A stretch of 64,000 nt of DNA, taken from positions 124,001 through 188,000 of the forward strand of contig JAHBWI010000001.1 of NCBI GenBank assembly GCA_019637075.1, read 5' to 3'. The stretch is from Nitrospiraceae bacterium (GTDB taxonomy: Bacteria; Nitrospirota; Nitrospiria; Nitrospirales; Nitrospiraceae). The position numbers were made by a program, and so were the translations under genes. The notes under the pieces are model-generated. The model had not been told where the DNA came from and searched no databases. It saw nothing but the letters and a program-made list of their open reading frames with translations. This document shows positions 35,514 through 45,047 of the stretch, one piece after another. Each line of letters opens with the position of its first letter. Positions within the stretch are counted from its first letter, which is position 1.

Positions 35514-35861
35514 ATGAGAGACAGCGAATATCAGGATTCAGGCAACCTGTCGGCATTTCTAGCCGGCGCTTTGGTCGGCGCCGGAGTTGCACTGCTCTTT
35601 GCCCCCCAAACCGGCTCACGGATGCGGGGCATGCTGCGAGACTATGCGGCACGCGCGAAAGATGAACTGGACGGTGCGGTGGAGCAAGGTTCAGAGGCAT
35701 GGGACCGTGCGGTGGAAGGCGGACAGAGGTTCGTGCAGAAGGGACAGGACACGGTGCGCCGCGCCGGGCGTCAAGCCAAAGACTTCGTGGAATCGGCACG
35801 AGAAGAAGTGGAGAAGGCTGTGGAGGGAGTCACGCAGGACACCAGCCGGCGGCAACGGTGA
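35514..35861 (+). CDS. YtxH domain stress protein, 115 aa
   Basis: ATG with GGAGG. One N-terminal helix LSAFLAGALVGAGVALLFAP followed by QTGSRMRGMLRD is the YtxH signature; the remainder is a long amphipathic, charged helix (AKDELDGAVEQGSEAWDRAV), probably coiled coil. Such proteins are inner-membrane anchored and stress-induced. It runs straight into the YihY gene. Confidence 0.85.
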   Translation: MRDSEYQDSGNLSAFLAGALVGAGVALLFAPQTGSRMRGMLRDYAARAKDELDGAVEQGSEAWDRAVEGGQRFVQKGQDTVRRAGRQAKDFVESAREEVEKAVEGVTQDTSRRQR

Positions 35862-35865
35862 CCGA

Positions 35866-36780
35866 TTGTATTCGGCAGCGGGCAGATCGGAACGCAAAGC
35901 GGGGCGGCGGCGTCTGGGCGGGGCAGACTGGCTGGCCCTGGCCAAACGCGTCTGGTTTGAAATCGAGCAGGACGAAATGTTCGGACGCGCGGCCCAACTG
36001 GCCTACTACTTTCTCCTGGCCCTGTTTCCCGCTCTGTTGTTTCTCACGGCACTGGTCGGGCTCTTCCCTTTCAGCGCCTCGATCCCCGAGCTGATGCAGT
36101 ATATGCAAACCGTGCTGCCGGCCGACGCCTTCAGCCTCATTCAAAAGTATATCGAAAGCGTGATGCAGGGAAGCGGGGTGGATCTGATATCCATGGGTGT
36201 TCTGGGTGCTCTGTGGGCCTCGTCGAGCGGCATCACCGCCATCATGGAAGCCTTGAACGTCGCCTACGGCACGGTCGAGACACGACCGTTTTGGAAGGTC
36301 CGATTGATCGGGATCCTCTTGACGTTGGTGCTCGCCCTGTTCGTGCTCCTGTCCACTGCGCTGAGCCTCTATGGAAGCAACCTCGCGCAATGGGGAGCGG
36401 AAGCTTTGGGCTTGGATTGGGCACTGGCCATGATATGGGACGTGGTCCAATGGCCTCTCATTGCGGCGCCCCTGCTGCTGGCCGTGTCGTTGATCTACCA
36501 CGTCTGTCCCGACATCAAGCAACCGTGGCGATGGATCACGCCCGGTGCGATCTTCGCGGTCATCGCGTGGATCACGGTCTCATTCGGCTTCAAACTGTAC
36601 GTCAACCATTTCGGCACCTACAACGTCGTCTACGGCTCCATCGGCGGAGTCATCGTCCTGCTGCTGTGGTTCTACTTCACCGGGTTGATGATTCTCATCG
36701 GCGGGGAGATCAATTCGGAAATTGAGGCGGCCTGCCGCCGGGATCTCACACACTCGCACAAAGTCACGATCGTTCGCTGA
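35866..36780 (+). CDS. YihY/UPF0761 family inner-membrane protein
   Basis: About 304 aa from TTG 35866; an ATG far upstream would overlap YtxH, so the start is uncertain. Five to six hydrophobic helices; the family motifs RAAQLAYYFLLALFPALLFL, LWASSSGITAIMEALNVAYG and YVNHFGTYNVVYGSIGGVIV are present, then LMILIGGEINSEIEA. Formerly misnamed RNase BN; function unknown. Likely an operon with ytxH. Confidence 0.85.
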   Translation: MYSAAGRSERKAGRRRLGGADWLALAKRVWFEIEQDEMFGRAAQLAYYFLLALFPALLFLTALVGLFPFSASIPELMQYMQTVLPADAFSLIQKYIESVMQGSGVDLISMGVLGALWASSSGITAIMEALNVAYGTVETRPFWKVRLIGILLTLVLALFVLLSTALSLYGSNLAQWGAEALGLDWALAMIWDVVQWPLIAAPLLLAVSLIYHVCPDIKQPWRWITPGAIFAVIAWITVSFGFKLYVNHFGTYNVVYGSIGGVIVLLLWFYFTGLMILIGGEINSEIEAACRRDLTHSHKVTIVR

Positions 36781-37122
36781 TACAGCTAGGGCGGGGCCGC
36801 GACAGTGCCGGGGTACTGACTCATGCACCAGCGGACCTTCGAGCCTATAGCGCCCACCGTTTCCCGCTCAGCCGGAACGAGGCTTCTGCTGTTTCCCGAA
36901 CCGGAGCGTCACGGGCGGACCCCATACGCTTACTTTCTATTTGCCACCGACTGAGCAGCGGCCGACCCGGTCGTCAACAACCCAACCAAGTCGGCCGCTC
37001 CTCCGAAGTCCCCCGGCGCTTCATGGCTGTAAACCGGCCGACCGCGTCGTCGGTGAAGGGGCAAGGGATTCCGGAGCTCGCTCCGCCATTGTTGGTGGAT
37101 GCGATGGCTGCCCGGCTCGGTG
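36781..37122. other. Intergenic gap without recognised features
   Basis: 342 nt between two convergent genes. CTAGGG at 36787 lacks a second half-site and a -10 at the right distance. I see no gene and no T-tailed terminator. Confidence 0.5.
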
Positions 37123-37395
37123 CTACCCCTCCGCCCCAACCATCACGAGATCGGGAGCGGCATCTGCAGACTGAACGCGACACCGGTTGCGGAGGATGAC
37201 GTCATCCACCACGTCGCCGCACTGCACACAGCGTCGCACCTCACAACGGCACGCGCCTCCGTCGTTATAGAAGTCAAGACAGGGCTCAGCCACCAAGAAG
37301 CCTCCGCAACGCCGGCAGTCGTCATGGTCGATCTGAGAATCAAAGGAAGGCGGCCGATCGAGAGATGTCGGATGGTCATGGAGTGGAGACATCAT
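37123..37395 (-). CDS. Small zinc-ribbon-like protein, 90 aa (paralogue)
   Basis: Start MMSPLHDHPTSLDRPPSFDS with GGAGG upstream. DDCRRCGGFLVAEPCLDF and VRRCVQCGDVVDDVI repeat the layout CxxCGG(L/F)LV...C...RCxQCGDV of the 86-aa protein at 33769-34029. Conserved pairs of Cys predict one zinc. Behind a regulon site in the same orientation, like its paralogue. Confidence 0.75.
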   Translation of the reverse strand: MMSPLHDHPTSLDRPPSFDSQIDHDDCRRCGGFLVAEPCLDFYNDGGACRCEVRRCVQCGDVVDDVILRNRCRVQSADAAPDLVMVGAEG

Positions 37396-37455
37396 GGATA
37401 CCTCCGTCGAATATTGTGCCGTGCTAGCTGAGTGACCTTGCTTCATCATGTGTCC

Positions 37456-37500
37456 ACTGTACGCACACGGCTCCACACTCCCGACTGGAACGTACCCTAG
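37456..37500 (-). promoter_or_regulatory. Dyad site plus -10 of the second zinc-ribbon gene (regulon site 7)
   Basis: Minus strand: CTAGGGTACGTTCCAG, 23 nt, TACAGT, about 61 nt before the ATG. Confidence 0.6.
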
Positions 37501-37578
37501 TCGGCCACCCGAGCTACCCTGGTCAATCGGGACGCCGTCTGACCGGAATTCCCAATCCACTTCGTGAAGCGCCGCAGA

Positions 37579-37623
37579 CTAGGGTCTCCCCTAGTCCTCC
37601 CGAAGTCACGGTCTCTTCATACT
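37579..37623 (+). promoter_or_regulatory. Dyad site plus -10 of the sensor kinase operon (regulon site 8)
   Basis: CTAGGGTCTCCCCTAG, 23 nt, CATACT. The dyad is perfect and extends to 20 bp (GAC...GTC). The kinase ATG lies about 180 nt further down; this part of the gap has no other gene that I would call. Confidence 0.6.
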
Positions 37624-37806
37624 GTGGGGTGGTGTCCGCGGTCTCGACCGGGGACAGTATTCGGTTGGGAGCGGTCCCTGAAGATCCGAGACGGCAGAAA
37701 GCGGCGAGACCATGATGAATGCGGCGCATGACGCCTGGTACGCGAAATGGACGCATGATATTCTGGCTCACATCGCGGATCTATCCATCCCGCCCTCTGA
37801 GGGTCC

Positions 37807-40800
37807 ATGTCAGTCCACTCGGACCACATGATGCAGTTTCGTAGGACCCTGAGCTTCCTCGGCCTCGCCGCAGGAATGATCGTGCTGGTGGGCCTCGTCT
37901 GGATTGCCTACGCAGGACTCCAGGAACAGGAACAGCAACGCGACGAAGCGCGAGACTTGCGAGAGGGGCTGCGCACTGTCCGCTCGTTCTTCTCCCATCT
38001 TCAGGACGCGGAAAACGGACAGCGCGGATACTTACTCACGTCGGACCCTTCTTACCTTGGCCCGTACCAAGCCGCATTGGCCTCGTTGCCCACGTCCTTG
38101 GCACAGCTCGATCGGCTGGCGCCAAGCCTGGCTCAGGAAACGGGAACGGTTCAGTCACTCATCCAACTGACGAACGACAAACTAACCGAGCTCAACGAAT
38201 CCCTCGCGCTCGCCAAGCAGTCGCCCGCGAAGGCGCTGGAACTCATCAAGAACGGGCATGGGCAAACGGTCATGGATCGCATCCGGGGCGCCACCCTCGA
38301 GTTGGAGCAGCGCTGGTCACAGTCCCTTGCCGCCATTGAGGAGCACGAGCAACGTGTCCGCTATCGCACCGACACCAGCATGTTGGCGGGCGCCTCTTTG
38401 GCGCTGATCCTGCTCGGGGTGGGAGCGATGCTCCTGATCAGGGATCGGGCGGAGATGGAGCGAGTCGAGCAGTTGTATGCCCGCGCGCACGTCATGGAAG
38501 CCGTGCCGGTTCTCGTTCGCGATTGGCAGGGCAGGATCCGATTCTGGAGTGAGGGAATGGAGCGCGTGTTCGGGTGGTCCAAGGTCGAGGCCGTCGGGCA
38601 AGGCAGCACCGATCTCCTGCATGTGCAGAGCTCGACGGACGAACGGGAGATCCAAACCGCTCTCTGGAACCATGGCCGGTGGCAGGGTGAATTGCGCTGT
38701 CTTCGCCGGGACGGCACGGAACGGACCGTGGCGGTGCAACGGCTCTTCCGCCCAGGCGGCGAAGAACGCTCGGGGACGGTCGTCGAGGTCTTCACCGATG
38801 TCACGGACCTGCGGCACGCGCAAAACGATTTGCTGGCTGCGCAGGAGCGCTTTCGGGTGCTGGCCGACAACATGTCCCAGTTCGCTTGGATGGCCGACGA
38901 ACGCGGATACATCTATTGGTACAACCGGCGCTGGTATGAGTATACGGGAACGACGCTGGAGGACATGCAGGGATGGGGCTGGCAAAAGGTTCATCATCCG
39001 GATCACGTGAACCGCGTCGTGGAAAAGATCCGCCGCTGTTTCGACACCGGAGAACCGTGGGAAGACACCTTTCCGCTGCGAGGAACGGACGGCACCTATC
39101 GCTGGTTTCTTTCGCGTGCCGTCCCGCTGCACGACGCGCAGGGGCGGATCACCCTCTGGCTCGGGACGAACACCGATATCAGCGAACGCATTCATGGGGA
39201 ACAGGATCGGGCTCGACTGGCGGCGATCGTGACGGCCAGCGACGACGCGATCGTCGGGAAGGATTTAGAAGGAACCATCACGGCTTGGAACCCGGCCGCC
39301 GAACGGCTGTTCGGATATTCCGCCAAAGAAATCATCGGTCAGAAAATCACCCGCCTGATCCCGACGGAGCGGCTGGAGGAAGAATTCCGCATCATGCGGG
39401 AGATCCGAGCCGGCCGGAGGGTTCCGGCGTTCGAATCCCGGCGGAACCGAAAAGATGGGACGGAAGTGGATGTGTCCGTCAGTATCTCGCCGGTGTTCAA
39501 CGAAGCCGGCATACCGGTGGGCGCCGCAAAGATCGCCCGAGACATCACCGAAGAGATCGGCTCGCGGTTGGCCCTGAAAGCCAGCCAGGCCGAGCTGGCG
39601 AGAGAGCTGGCCGCGACACAGGCCCTCTATGAAATGGGATTGCGCGTCTCCAAGGCCGAATCGCTCACGGATGCCTTGCAAATCGCCCTGGAGTCCTCGA
39701 TGCAGTTGCTGGGGGCCGATTTTGGCAACATCCAACTCTGCGACGAGACGACAGGGTCGTTGCACATCGTCGCCCAACGAGGCTTCACGGATGAGTTTTG
39801 GGAGCGATTCGAACGCATTACGAGCGAAGATGACACGGCTTGCAGCCGCGCCTTGCGGCACAAAGCGCGAACGGTCATCAAGGATATCCTGGTGGATCCC
39901 GGATACGAGCCGCACAGAGCCGCGGCGGCGGCAGCCGGATTTCGGGCCGTCCAATCCACGCCGTTACTGGACTCGAGCGGAGCCCTCCTGGGGATCATCT
40001 CCACGCACTTCCGGCAGCCGCATGAACCAAGTTCGAACGAGTTGCGGCTCCTGGACCTGTATGTTCGTGAAGCCATCGATGCCATCGCCCGTACCCGTTC
40101 TGCCGAGGCCCTGCGCAACCGCGAGGAGTTCAACCGGCTGCTCTTCGACAGCAGTTCGGATTGTGTGAAGGTCCTGGACGCGGAGGGCCGCCTGTTGGCG
40201 ATGAACAAACCCGGCCTCGAGACGATGGAAATCCAGGATTTTTCCTCCTTCTCGGGGCGGCTATGGTGGGAGCTCTGGCCGGACGACGGGCAGGCGATCG
40301 TCCGCCAATCGGTCGATCGCGCTCGCGCCGGGGAGAGTACGCGCTTTTCCGGTTATTGCGAGACCGCGAAAGGATCGGCCCGCTGGTGGGACGTGGCCGT
40401 TGCTCCGGTCCGCGACGCCGCAAACCGTGTTTCGCGCGTGCTTGCGATCTCCCGGGACGTCACCGATTCCCGCCGCAGCCAGGAAGCTATCCGTCTCAGC
40501 GAGATCCGCTTTAGGACTCTGACCGAACTGATCCCTCAACTCGTATGGACTTGCACCGCCGATGGGGCCTGCGACTATCTGAGCCAACAATGGTTCACGT
40601 ATACGGGAACCACCCTGGAGGACAACATCGGCCATGGCTGGGTCCGATCCATCCACACCGAGGACCGGAACCAGACGATGGAGGCCTGGGAAAAAACAGT
40701 GGCATCGCAGGGAGAGATTCCTTTCAGCGTCGAATATCGCCTGCGGAGGCACGACGGCGCCTACCGCTGGCACCTGGCCCGGGCGCAGGCGCTGCATCCC

Positions 40801-41631
40801 CTGGGTCATGGGGCCGTTAAATGGTTTGGAACGACGACCGACATCGAGAGCCAAAAGCAGCACGAGGCCCTGTTGGCCTCCGTCAATCGCTCCCTCGAGG
40901 AGCGCAGCGAGGCCTTGGCGGCGGCGAACAAGGAGTTGGAGGCCTTCTCCTACAGCGTCTCGCACGACCTCCGGGCGCCGTTGCGCACGATGAGCGGGTT
41001 CGCCCAGGCGCTGCTCGAAGACTTCGGCCCGAGCCTGGAGGCGGAAGCCGTCCGCTACCTCACGATCATCGGCAAGGGCGCCCAGCAGATGGGCCAGCTG
41101 ATCGACGACCTCTTGGCCTTCTCCCGGCTGTCCCGACAGGAAATGGAACGGAAACCCCTGTCGTTGTCGGAGCTCCTGGATGAAGTGCGGTTTGACCTCC
41201 GTACCGACCAGGAAGGCCGCAACATCGAGTGGCAGGTGATGCCCCTGCCGCATTGCCGCGGCGACCGCGCCACCATCAAGCTGGTGCTCGCGAACCTGAT
41301 CGGCAATGCGCTCAAGTACACGCGTCCCAGACCGGTCGCACGGATCGAAATCGGATGGCGCCCGGATGAAGAGAATCCTCGGTTCTGCCTCGTCTTTATC
41401 AAGGACAACGGCGTCGGATTCGACATGCGGTATGCAGGCAAGTTGTTCGGAGTCTTCCAACGACTTCACCGCGCGGACGAGTTCGAAGGAACAGGCGTCG
41501 GACTGGCCAACGTCCAACGGATTATCCGCCGGCATGGAGGCCGGGTGGGGGCGGAAGGAATCGTGGACGGGGGAGCAACGTTATTTTTCACACTGGAGAT
41601 GATGAATGGCACACACACTGACGCACGCTGA
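37807..41631 (+). CDS. CHASE3-PAS-GAF multi-sensor histidine kinase, 1274 aa
   Basis: Two membrane helices (about 15-38 and 192-211) enclose a periplasmic CHASE3 domain. Then come PAS domains near 225-340, 345-465 and 470-595, a GAF domain near 610-760, two more PAS domains near 770-1020, and HisKA with phospho-acceptor His1053 in YSVSHDLRAPL. HATPase_c ends the protein (N-box LIGNALKYT, then DNGVGFDM and GTGVGLANVQRI). The kinase core is of the phytochrome-like type whose usual partner is a stand-alone receiver, as encoded next. The signal is unknown. Preceded by a regulon site. Confidence 0.9.
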   Translation: MSVHSDHMMQFRRTLSFLGLAAGMIVLVGLVWIAYAGLQEQEQQRDEARDLREGLRTVRSFFSHLQDAENGQRGYLLTSDPSYLGPYQAALASLPTSLAQLDRLAPSLAQETGTVQSLIQLTNDKLTELNESLALAKQSPAKALELIKNGHGQTVMDRIRGATLELEQRWSQSLAAIEEHEQRVRYRTDTSMLAGASLALILLGVGAMLLIRDRAEMERVEQLYARAHVMEAVPVLVRDWQGRIRFWSEGMERVFGWSKVEAVGQGSTDLLHVQSSTDEREIQTALWNHGRWQGELRCLRRDGTERTVAVQRLFRPGGEERSGTVVEVFTDVTDLRHAQNDLLAAQERFRVLADNMSQFAWMADERGYIYWYNRRWYEYTGTTLEDMQGWGWQKVHHPDHVNRVVEKIRRCFDTGEPWEDTFPLRGTDGTYRWFLSRAVPLHDAQGRITLWLGTNTDISERIHGEQDRARLAAIVTASDDAIVGKDLEGTITAWNPAAERLFGYSAKEIIGQKITRLIPTERLEEEFRIMREIRAGRRVPAFESRRNRKDGTEVDVSVSISPVFNEAGIPVGAAKIARDITEEIGSRLALKASQAELARELAATQALYEMGLRVSKAESLTDALQIALESSMQLLGADFGNIQLCDETTGSLHIVAQRGFTDEFWERFERITSEDDTACSRALRHKARTVIKDILVDPGYEPHRAAAAAAGFRAVQSTPLLDSSGALLGIISTHFRQPHEPSSNELRLLDLYVREAIDAIARTRSAEALRNREEFNRLLFDSSSDCVKVLDAEGRLLAMNKPGLETMEIQDFSSFSGRLWWELWPDDGQAIVRQSVDRARAGESTRFSGYCETAKGSARWWDVAVAPVRDAANRVSRVLAISRDVTDSRRSQEAIRLSEIRFRTLTELIPQLVWTCTADGACDYLSQQWFTYTGTTLEDNIGHGWVRSIHTEDRNQTMEAWEKTVASQGEIPFSVEYRLRRHDGAYRWHLARAQALHPLGHGAVKWFGTTTDIESQKQHEALLASVNRSLEERSEALAAANKELEAFSYSVSHDLRAPLRTMSGFAQALLEDFGPSLEAEAVRYLTIIGKGAQQMGQLIDDLLAFSRLSRQEMERKPLSLSELLDEVRFDLRTDQEGRNIEWQVMPLPHCRGDRATIKLVLANLIGNALKYTRPRPVARIEIGWRPDEENPRFCLVFIKDNGVGFDMRYAGKLFGVFQRLHRADEFEGTGVGLANVQRIIRRHGGRVGAEGIVDGGATLFFTLEMMNGTHTDAR

Positions 41632-42064
41632 TCAGGCCGATATCTTGCTGGTCGAGGACAACCCCGAGGACGTGGAACTGGCGGTTCGAGCGATCAGCAA
41701 GACCCATCTCACGAACAAAATCCACGTCGTCTCCGACGGAGCCGAAGCGTTGGAGTACCTGATGGCCGAAGGACGGTATGTGCATCGCAGGGACGCCGCG
41801 CTGCCGAAAGTCGTCTTCCTCGACTTGAAGCTGCCGCTGGTAAACGGCTTCGAGGTCCTCGAGCATTGCCGGTCACACGAACGCCTGCGGCGGCTCCCGA
41901 TCGTGGTGCTCACGTCGTCCAGAGAGTCGCAGGATGTGCAACGAAGTTTCGGACTAGGCGCCAACAGCTACATCGTCAAGCCGGTCGACTATCAACAATT
42001 CACCAGCGTGGTGCGGGAGTCCGGCGTCTATTGGTTGATGATCAATCAATCGGCCACCGGGTAG
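41606..42064 (+). CDS. Single-domain response regulator (Rcp1-like)
   Basis: 152 aa, receiver only. Acidic pocket VEDNPEDVELA, phospho-acceptor Asp73 in VVFLDLKLPLVNG, Thr/Ser in VVLTSS and Lys in YIVKPVD. The long loop AEGRYVHRRDAALP before the Asp is typical of Rcp1-type partners of phytochrome-like kinases. It overlaps the kinase gene by 26 nt, so the two are coupled and it is the likely phosphate acceptor. Confidence 0.92.
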   Translation: MAHTLTHADQADILLVEDNPEDVELAVRAISKTHLTNKIHVVSDGAEALEYLMAEGRYVHRRDAALPKVVFLDLKLPLVNGFEVLEHCRSHERLRRLPIVVLTSSRESQDVQRSFGLGANSYIVKPVDYQQFTSVVRESGVYWLMINQSATG

Positions 42065-42122
42065 TGCCCCGCTTCGCTCATCCCATCCTGGCCCCCATCG
42101 GCACACAAAGGAGCGCAGCGGC

Positions 42123-43871
42123 ATGGCAGATCCACTTCACATCCTGATCATCGAGGATCAGGGCACGGACGTCGAGTTGGTGGTGCGGGAGCTACGGAAA
42201 CAGGGATTTGCTCCGACCTGGAAACAGGTTGACCGCGAGTCAGAATTCCGGACCGCGCTCTTGGAGCGATTCGACATCATCCTCGCCGACGCCAACATGC
42301 CTCACTTCAGCGCGCGTCGGGCCCTCGAAATCTTGGCTGAAGCCCTCGATGCACCGCCTTGCATCATCGTCTCCGGGTCGATCGGCGAGGAAGAAGCGGT
42401 GGCGCTGGTTCGGGCCGGCGCGAGCGATTACATCCTGAAAGATCGGATGGCCCGGCTGGGCGATGCCGTGCGCGGCGTCCTGCACGAGCGAGGCCTTCGC
42501 ACGGAGGTCCAGAAGGCGCACAAGGATCTCCACCGGCTCAACCAGGAATTGGAGCGCCGTATCGCCGAACGAACCCTCGAGTTGGAACGGGCCAATCAGG
42601 CGTTGGCTCGGGAACTCGAGGAACGTCGGTTGGTGGAGGATCGCCTGCGGCAGCTCGCCAGCACCCTGGAACAACGAGTGTCGGAACGGACGCAGGAGCT
42701 CGCCGGCTCCTATGAGCGCCTCCGCGCGTTGGCCTCCGACCTCACCCTCGCCGAGCAAACCGAGCGACGCCGGCTGGCCGCTGAACTCCATGACTACCTG
42801 GCACAACTGTTGGTCGTGGCCAGAATGAAACTGGCCCAGGTGGTGCCGGCGACCGCCGACCAAGGGCGACAGGCGCAGCTCAAGGACGTCGATCAACTAC
42901 TGGTCCAATCGCTCGACTATACGCGTTCCCTCGTGTCGAAATTGACGCCGCAGGCCCTCTATGAGTTCGGCATCGGTGCCGCCATTCTTTGGCTCGCGGA
43001 TCAGCTCCGCCGTCAGCAAGGCTTCGAGGTCGTGGTTTCAGGACACGATCTGGACATCCCGCTCCCGGAGCCGGATGCCGTCTTGCTGTTCCAATCGGTC
43101 AGAGAGTTGCTGTTCAACGTCATCAAACATGGGCAGACGGACCGTGCCTGGGTCGCTCTGATGCTCGAGGGCGGCATGTTGCACCTCACCGTCCGGGATG
43201 GAGGAGTCGGATTCGATCTCCAGGCCTTCTCGCACAACACACCGGAGAAGTTCGGATTGTTCAGCATCCGTGAACGAATGATCGCCATGGGCGGAGTGAT
43301 GGATCTCGAGTCACAACCGGGCCGGGGCACCACCGTAGCGCTGCGGCTGCCGCTCTCAAGCAACCAACCGAACACAACCGCGGAGGCCGACGTCGAGGAA
43401 CGCGCGCAGGGATCTTCTTCCCATGATCATCATCAACGAGAGGACGGTGCGGAAGGCTCGCCCTGTGAGGAATCGCCTCCGCTACGCGTCCTTGTGGTGG
43501 ACGACAGCGAGATCGTGCGTGAGGGGTTATGTCGAGTGCTGGATCGGTATACTGATTTGGCCGTCGTCGGCCGTGCAAAGTCCGGGGAAGAAGCATTATC
43601 CCACATGACCTTGCTGGAGCCCGATGTCGTACTGATGGACATGCGCATGCCCGGATTGACCGGTGCCGAAGCGACCCGACGACTCTTGCGCGACCGACCG
43701 AGAACGGTGGTGATCGGCCTGTCGGTCGAGACCACGTCCGATGTCGCACAAGCCATGCTGGATGCGGGGGCCGTGGCGTTCCTGCCCAAGGACAGCATTG
43801 CCGGAAATCTCTATGCCGCCATTCGTCAGGCGGTCGGACCTCGTCGGCTGCACTCCTCCGCCGCTGAATGA
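42123..43871 (+). CDS. Receiver-histidine kinase-receiver hybrid (NarX-like kinase core)
   Basis: 582 aa. N-terminal receiver with Asp56 (IILADANMPH), then a long coiled coil (about 125-205), HisKA_3 with His223 in RRLAAELHDYLAQLL, HATPase_c with LLFNVIKHGQ and DGGVGFDLQAFS, and a C-terminal receiver with Asp506 (VVLMDMRMPGLTG). The C-terminal receiver looks like the N-terminal half of a NarL regulator whose HTH is missing. No membrane segments: cytosolic. Third gene of the kinase operon. Confidence 0.9.
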   Translation: MADPLHILIIEDQGTDVELVVRELRKQGFAPTWKQVDRESEFRTALLERFDIILADANMPHFSARRALEILAEALDAPPCIIVSGSIGEEEAVALVRAGASDYILKDRMARLGDAVRGVLHERGLRTEVQKAHKDLHRLNQELERRIAERTLELERANQALARELEERRLVEDRLRQLASTLEQRVSERTQELAGSYERLRALASDLTLAEQTERRRLAAELHDYLAQLLVVARMKLAQVVPATADQGRQAQLKDVDQLLVQSLDYTRSLVSKLTPQALYEFGIGAAILWLADQLRRQQGFEVVVSGHDLDIPLPEPDAVLLFQSVRELLFNVIKHGQTDRAWVALMLEGGMLHLTVRDGGVGFDLQAFSHNTPEKFGLFSIRERMIAMGGVMDLESQPGRGTTVALRLPLSSNQPNTTAEADVEERAQGSSSHDHHQREDGAEGSPCEESPPLRVLVVDDSEIVREGLCRVLDRYTDLAVVGRAKSGEEALSHMTLLEPDVVLMDMRMPGLTGAEATRRLLRDRPRTVVIGLSVETTSDVAQAMLDAGAVAFLPKDSIAGNLYAAIRQAVGPRRLHSSAAE

Positions 43872-44027
43872 GCGCGGCGAGGAGGCGGGGCGGTTGCGGA
43901 CGACTGGCGCAGGTCACGGATGTCGACAGCCCGATAACTGGCTGAAGAAACGGGATTCGCCTCGGCCCCGGCATCTCGTCGCGTATGAATCCCTGGCCGT
44001 TCTCCCGCGTCATACCTCAAGAGACAT

Positions 44028-44192
44028 TCACGCCGGAGGCCGCTTTCCGACGGCCCAGCCCACAACCGCCATGATGATGAATAGCAGGAACAGGACATAC
44101 GCAATATTGGTTGCAGTTCCCGCGACGCCCGACAGCCCCAACACGCCCGCAACAATCGCCACAACCAAAAAGGTAATCGACCAGCTCAGCAT
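44028..44192 (-). CDS. DUF1328/UPF0391 small membrane protein, 54 aa
   Basis: Start [20 protein letters not shown] with AAGGAGGGAG upstream. The sequence [20 protein letters not shown] and the ending WAVGKRPPA are typical of this two-helix stress-associated membrane protein. Last gene of the minus-strand run behind site 9; the gap to the convergent kinase operon shows no hairpin. Confidence 0.85.
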   Translation of the reverse strand: MLSWSITFLVVAIVAGVLGLSGVAGTATNIAYVLFLLFIIMAVVGWAVGKRPPA

Positions 44193-44353
44193 AGCTCCCT
44201 CCTTATGCGGTCGACACTTCCTCCAGTCGCTCGTATCCTCCGCCCGAGCCGGGCGGGACGCCGCCACCAGCAGGCACCAATCCTCCTAACACCCAGACGA
44301 ACCGGCGACACACAGACCGGACTCGCGCGTCACGTGGCATCTGGTCGTCCGGA

Positions 44354-44950
44354 TCAGAAGTGGAAGTTCACTCCGACGGTGATCATGTGGCCGTTGTCAT
44401 TGAACTTCTTGTCCTTGATGTTTTGATCCTTGGAAGAAATATCTTCCAACCACAGGTATCGATATGTGCTGTCGATGGAGACATGGTTGTTGAAAAAGAA
44501 CTGCAGGCCGCCGCCCGCATGGGCGCCGAAACGGTTCTGTGTATTCTCGTAGCTGCCGGGCCCCTTGACCGTGGTGTAGTACCAACCGCCGCCCCCGATG
44601 AGGAACGGAGCCAGCCTGGTTTGACCAAGCGGGTAGATCAAGGCCGACACCTGCACGGGATAGGTGTGCACCCGCGACCCGCCCTGGTCCTGCCGTCGGT
44701 AGTCCACCGATCCTTCGAAGGCGAGGTACTTGAACGGATAGAGCCGGACCTGCGCGCCTCCGAACCAGCGGGACTCTCCTTCCTTGGGGTCAAAATACGT
44801 TGCACGGCCGCCGATGGAGATCGGCCCGATCTCCATTTGCTGAAACAGATTGCCGTCGGTCGCCGAGACCGGCGGGGCAAACTCGGTCAGCCCCATCAGC
44901 ACACTCGCCGCCGCTCCGACCATCCACGCAGATACGGACTTTGTCATCAT
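44354..44950 (-). CDS. Outer-membrane beta-barrel protein (OmpW/OprF-fold size), 198 aa
   Basis: Start at the first Met of MMTKSVSAWMVGAAASVLMG, a signal peptide cleaved around SATDG. The mature protein is an eight-strand type barrel: ISIGGRATYFDPKEG, QVRLYPFKYLAFEGSVDYR, FLIGGGGWYYTT, FGAHAGGGLQFFFNNHVSID and a final strand ending GVNFHF with C-terminal Phe, the barrel-assembly signal. GAGGAG lies upstream. Follows the exported CsbD gene with a 97-nt gap. Confidence 0.82.
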   Translation of the reverse strand: MMTKSVSAWMVGAAASVLMGLTEFAPPVSATDGNLFQQMEIGPISIGGRATYFDPKEGESRWFGGAQVRLYPFKYLAFEGSVDYRRQDQGGSRVHTYPVQVSALIYPLGQTRLAPFLIGGGGWYYTTVKGPGSYENTQNRFGAHAGGGLQFFFNNHVSIDSTYRYLWLEDISSKDQNIKDKKFNDNGHMITVGVNFHF

Positions 44951-45047
44951 TGCAAGGGCTCCTCCTGTTTCGTGATCCGCTTCCTGCTCGAATCGCCCGC
45001 CGTCTGTCAACGGAGGGGCGATCCACATGTCATGCAGCGCGGGCGCG

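Noticed and set aside
36787-36830. CTAGGGCGGGGCCGCG as a further regulon site
   Set aside because: The second half-site is not CCNAG, and the hexamer 23 nt downstream (GCACCA) does not resemble a -10.
37713-37830. Short leader ORF (MMNAAHDAWY...) overlapping the sensor kinase start
   Set aside because: No ribosome site and nothing else supports translation; probably a chance frame.
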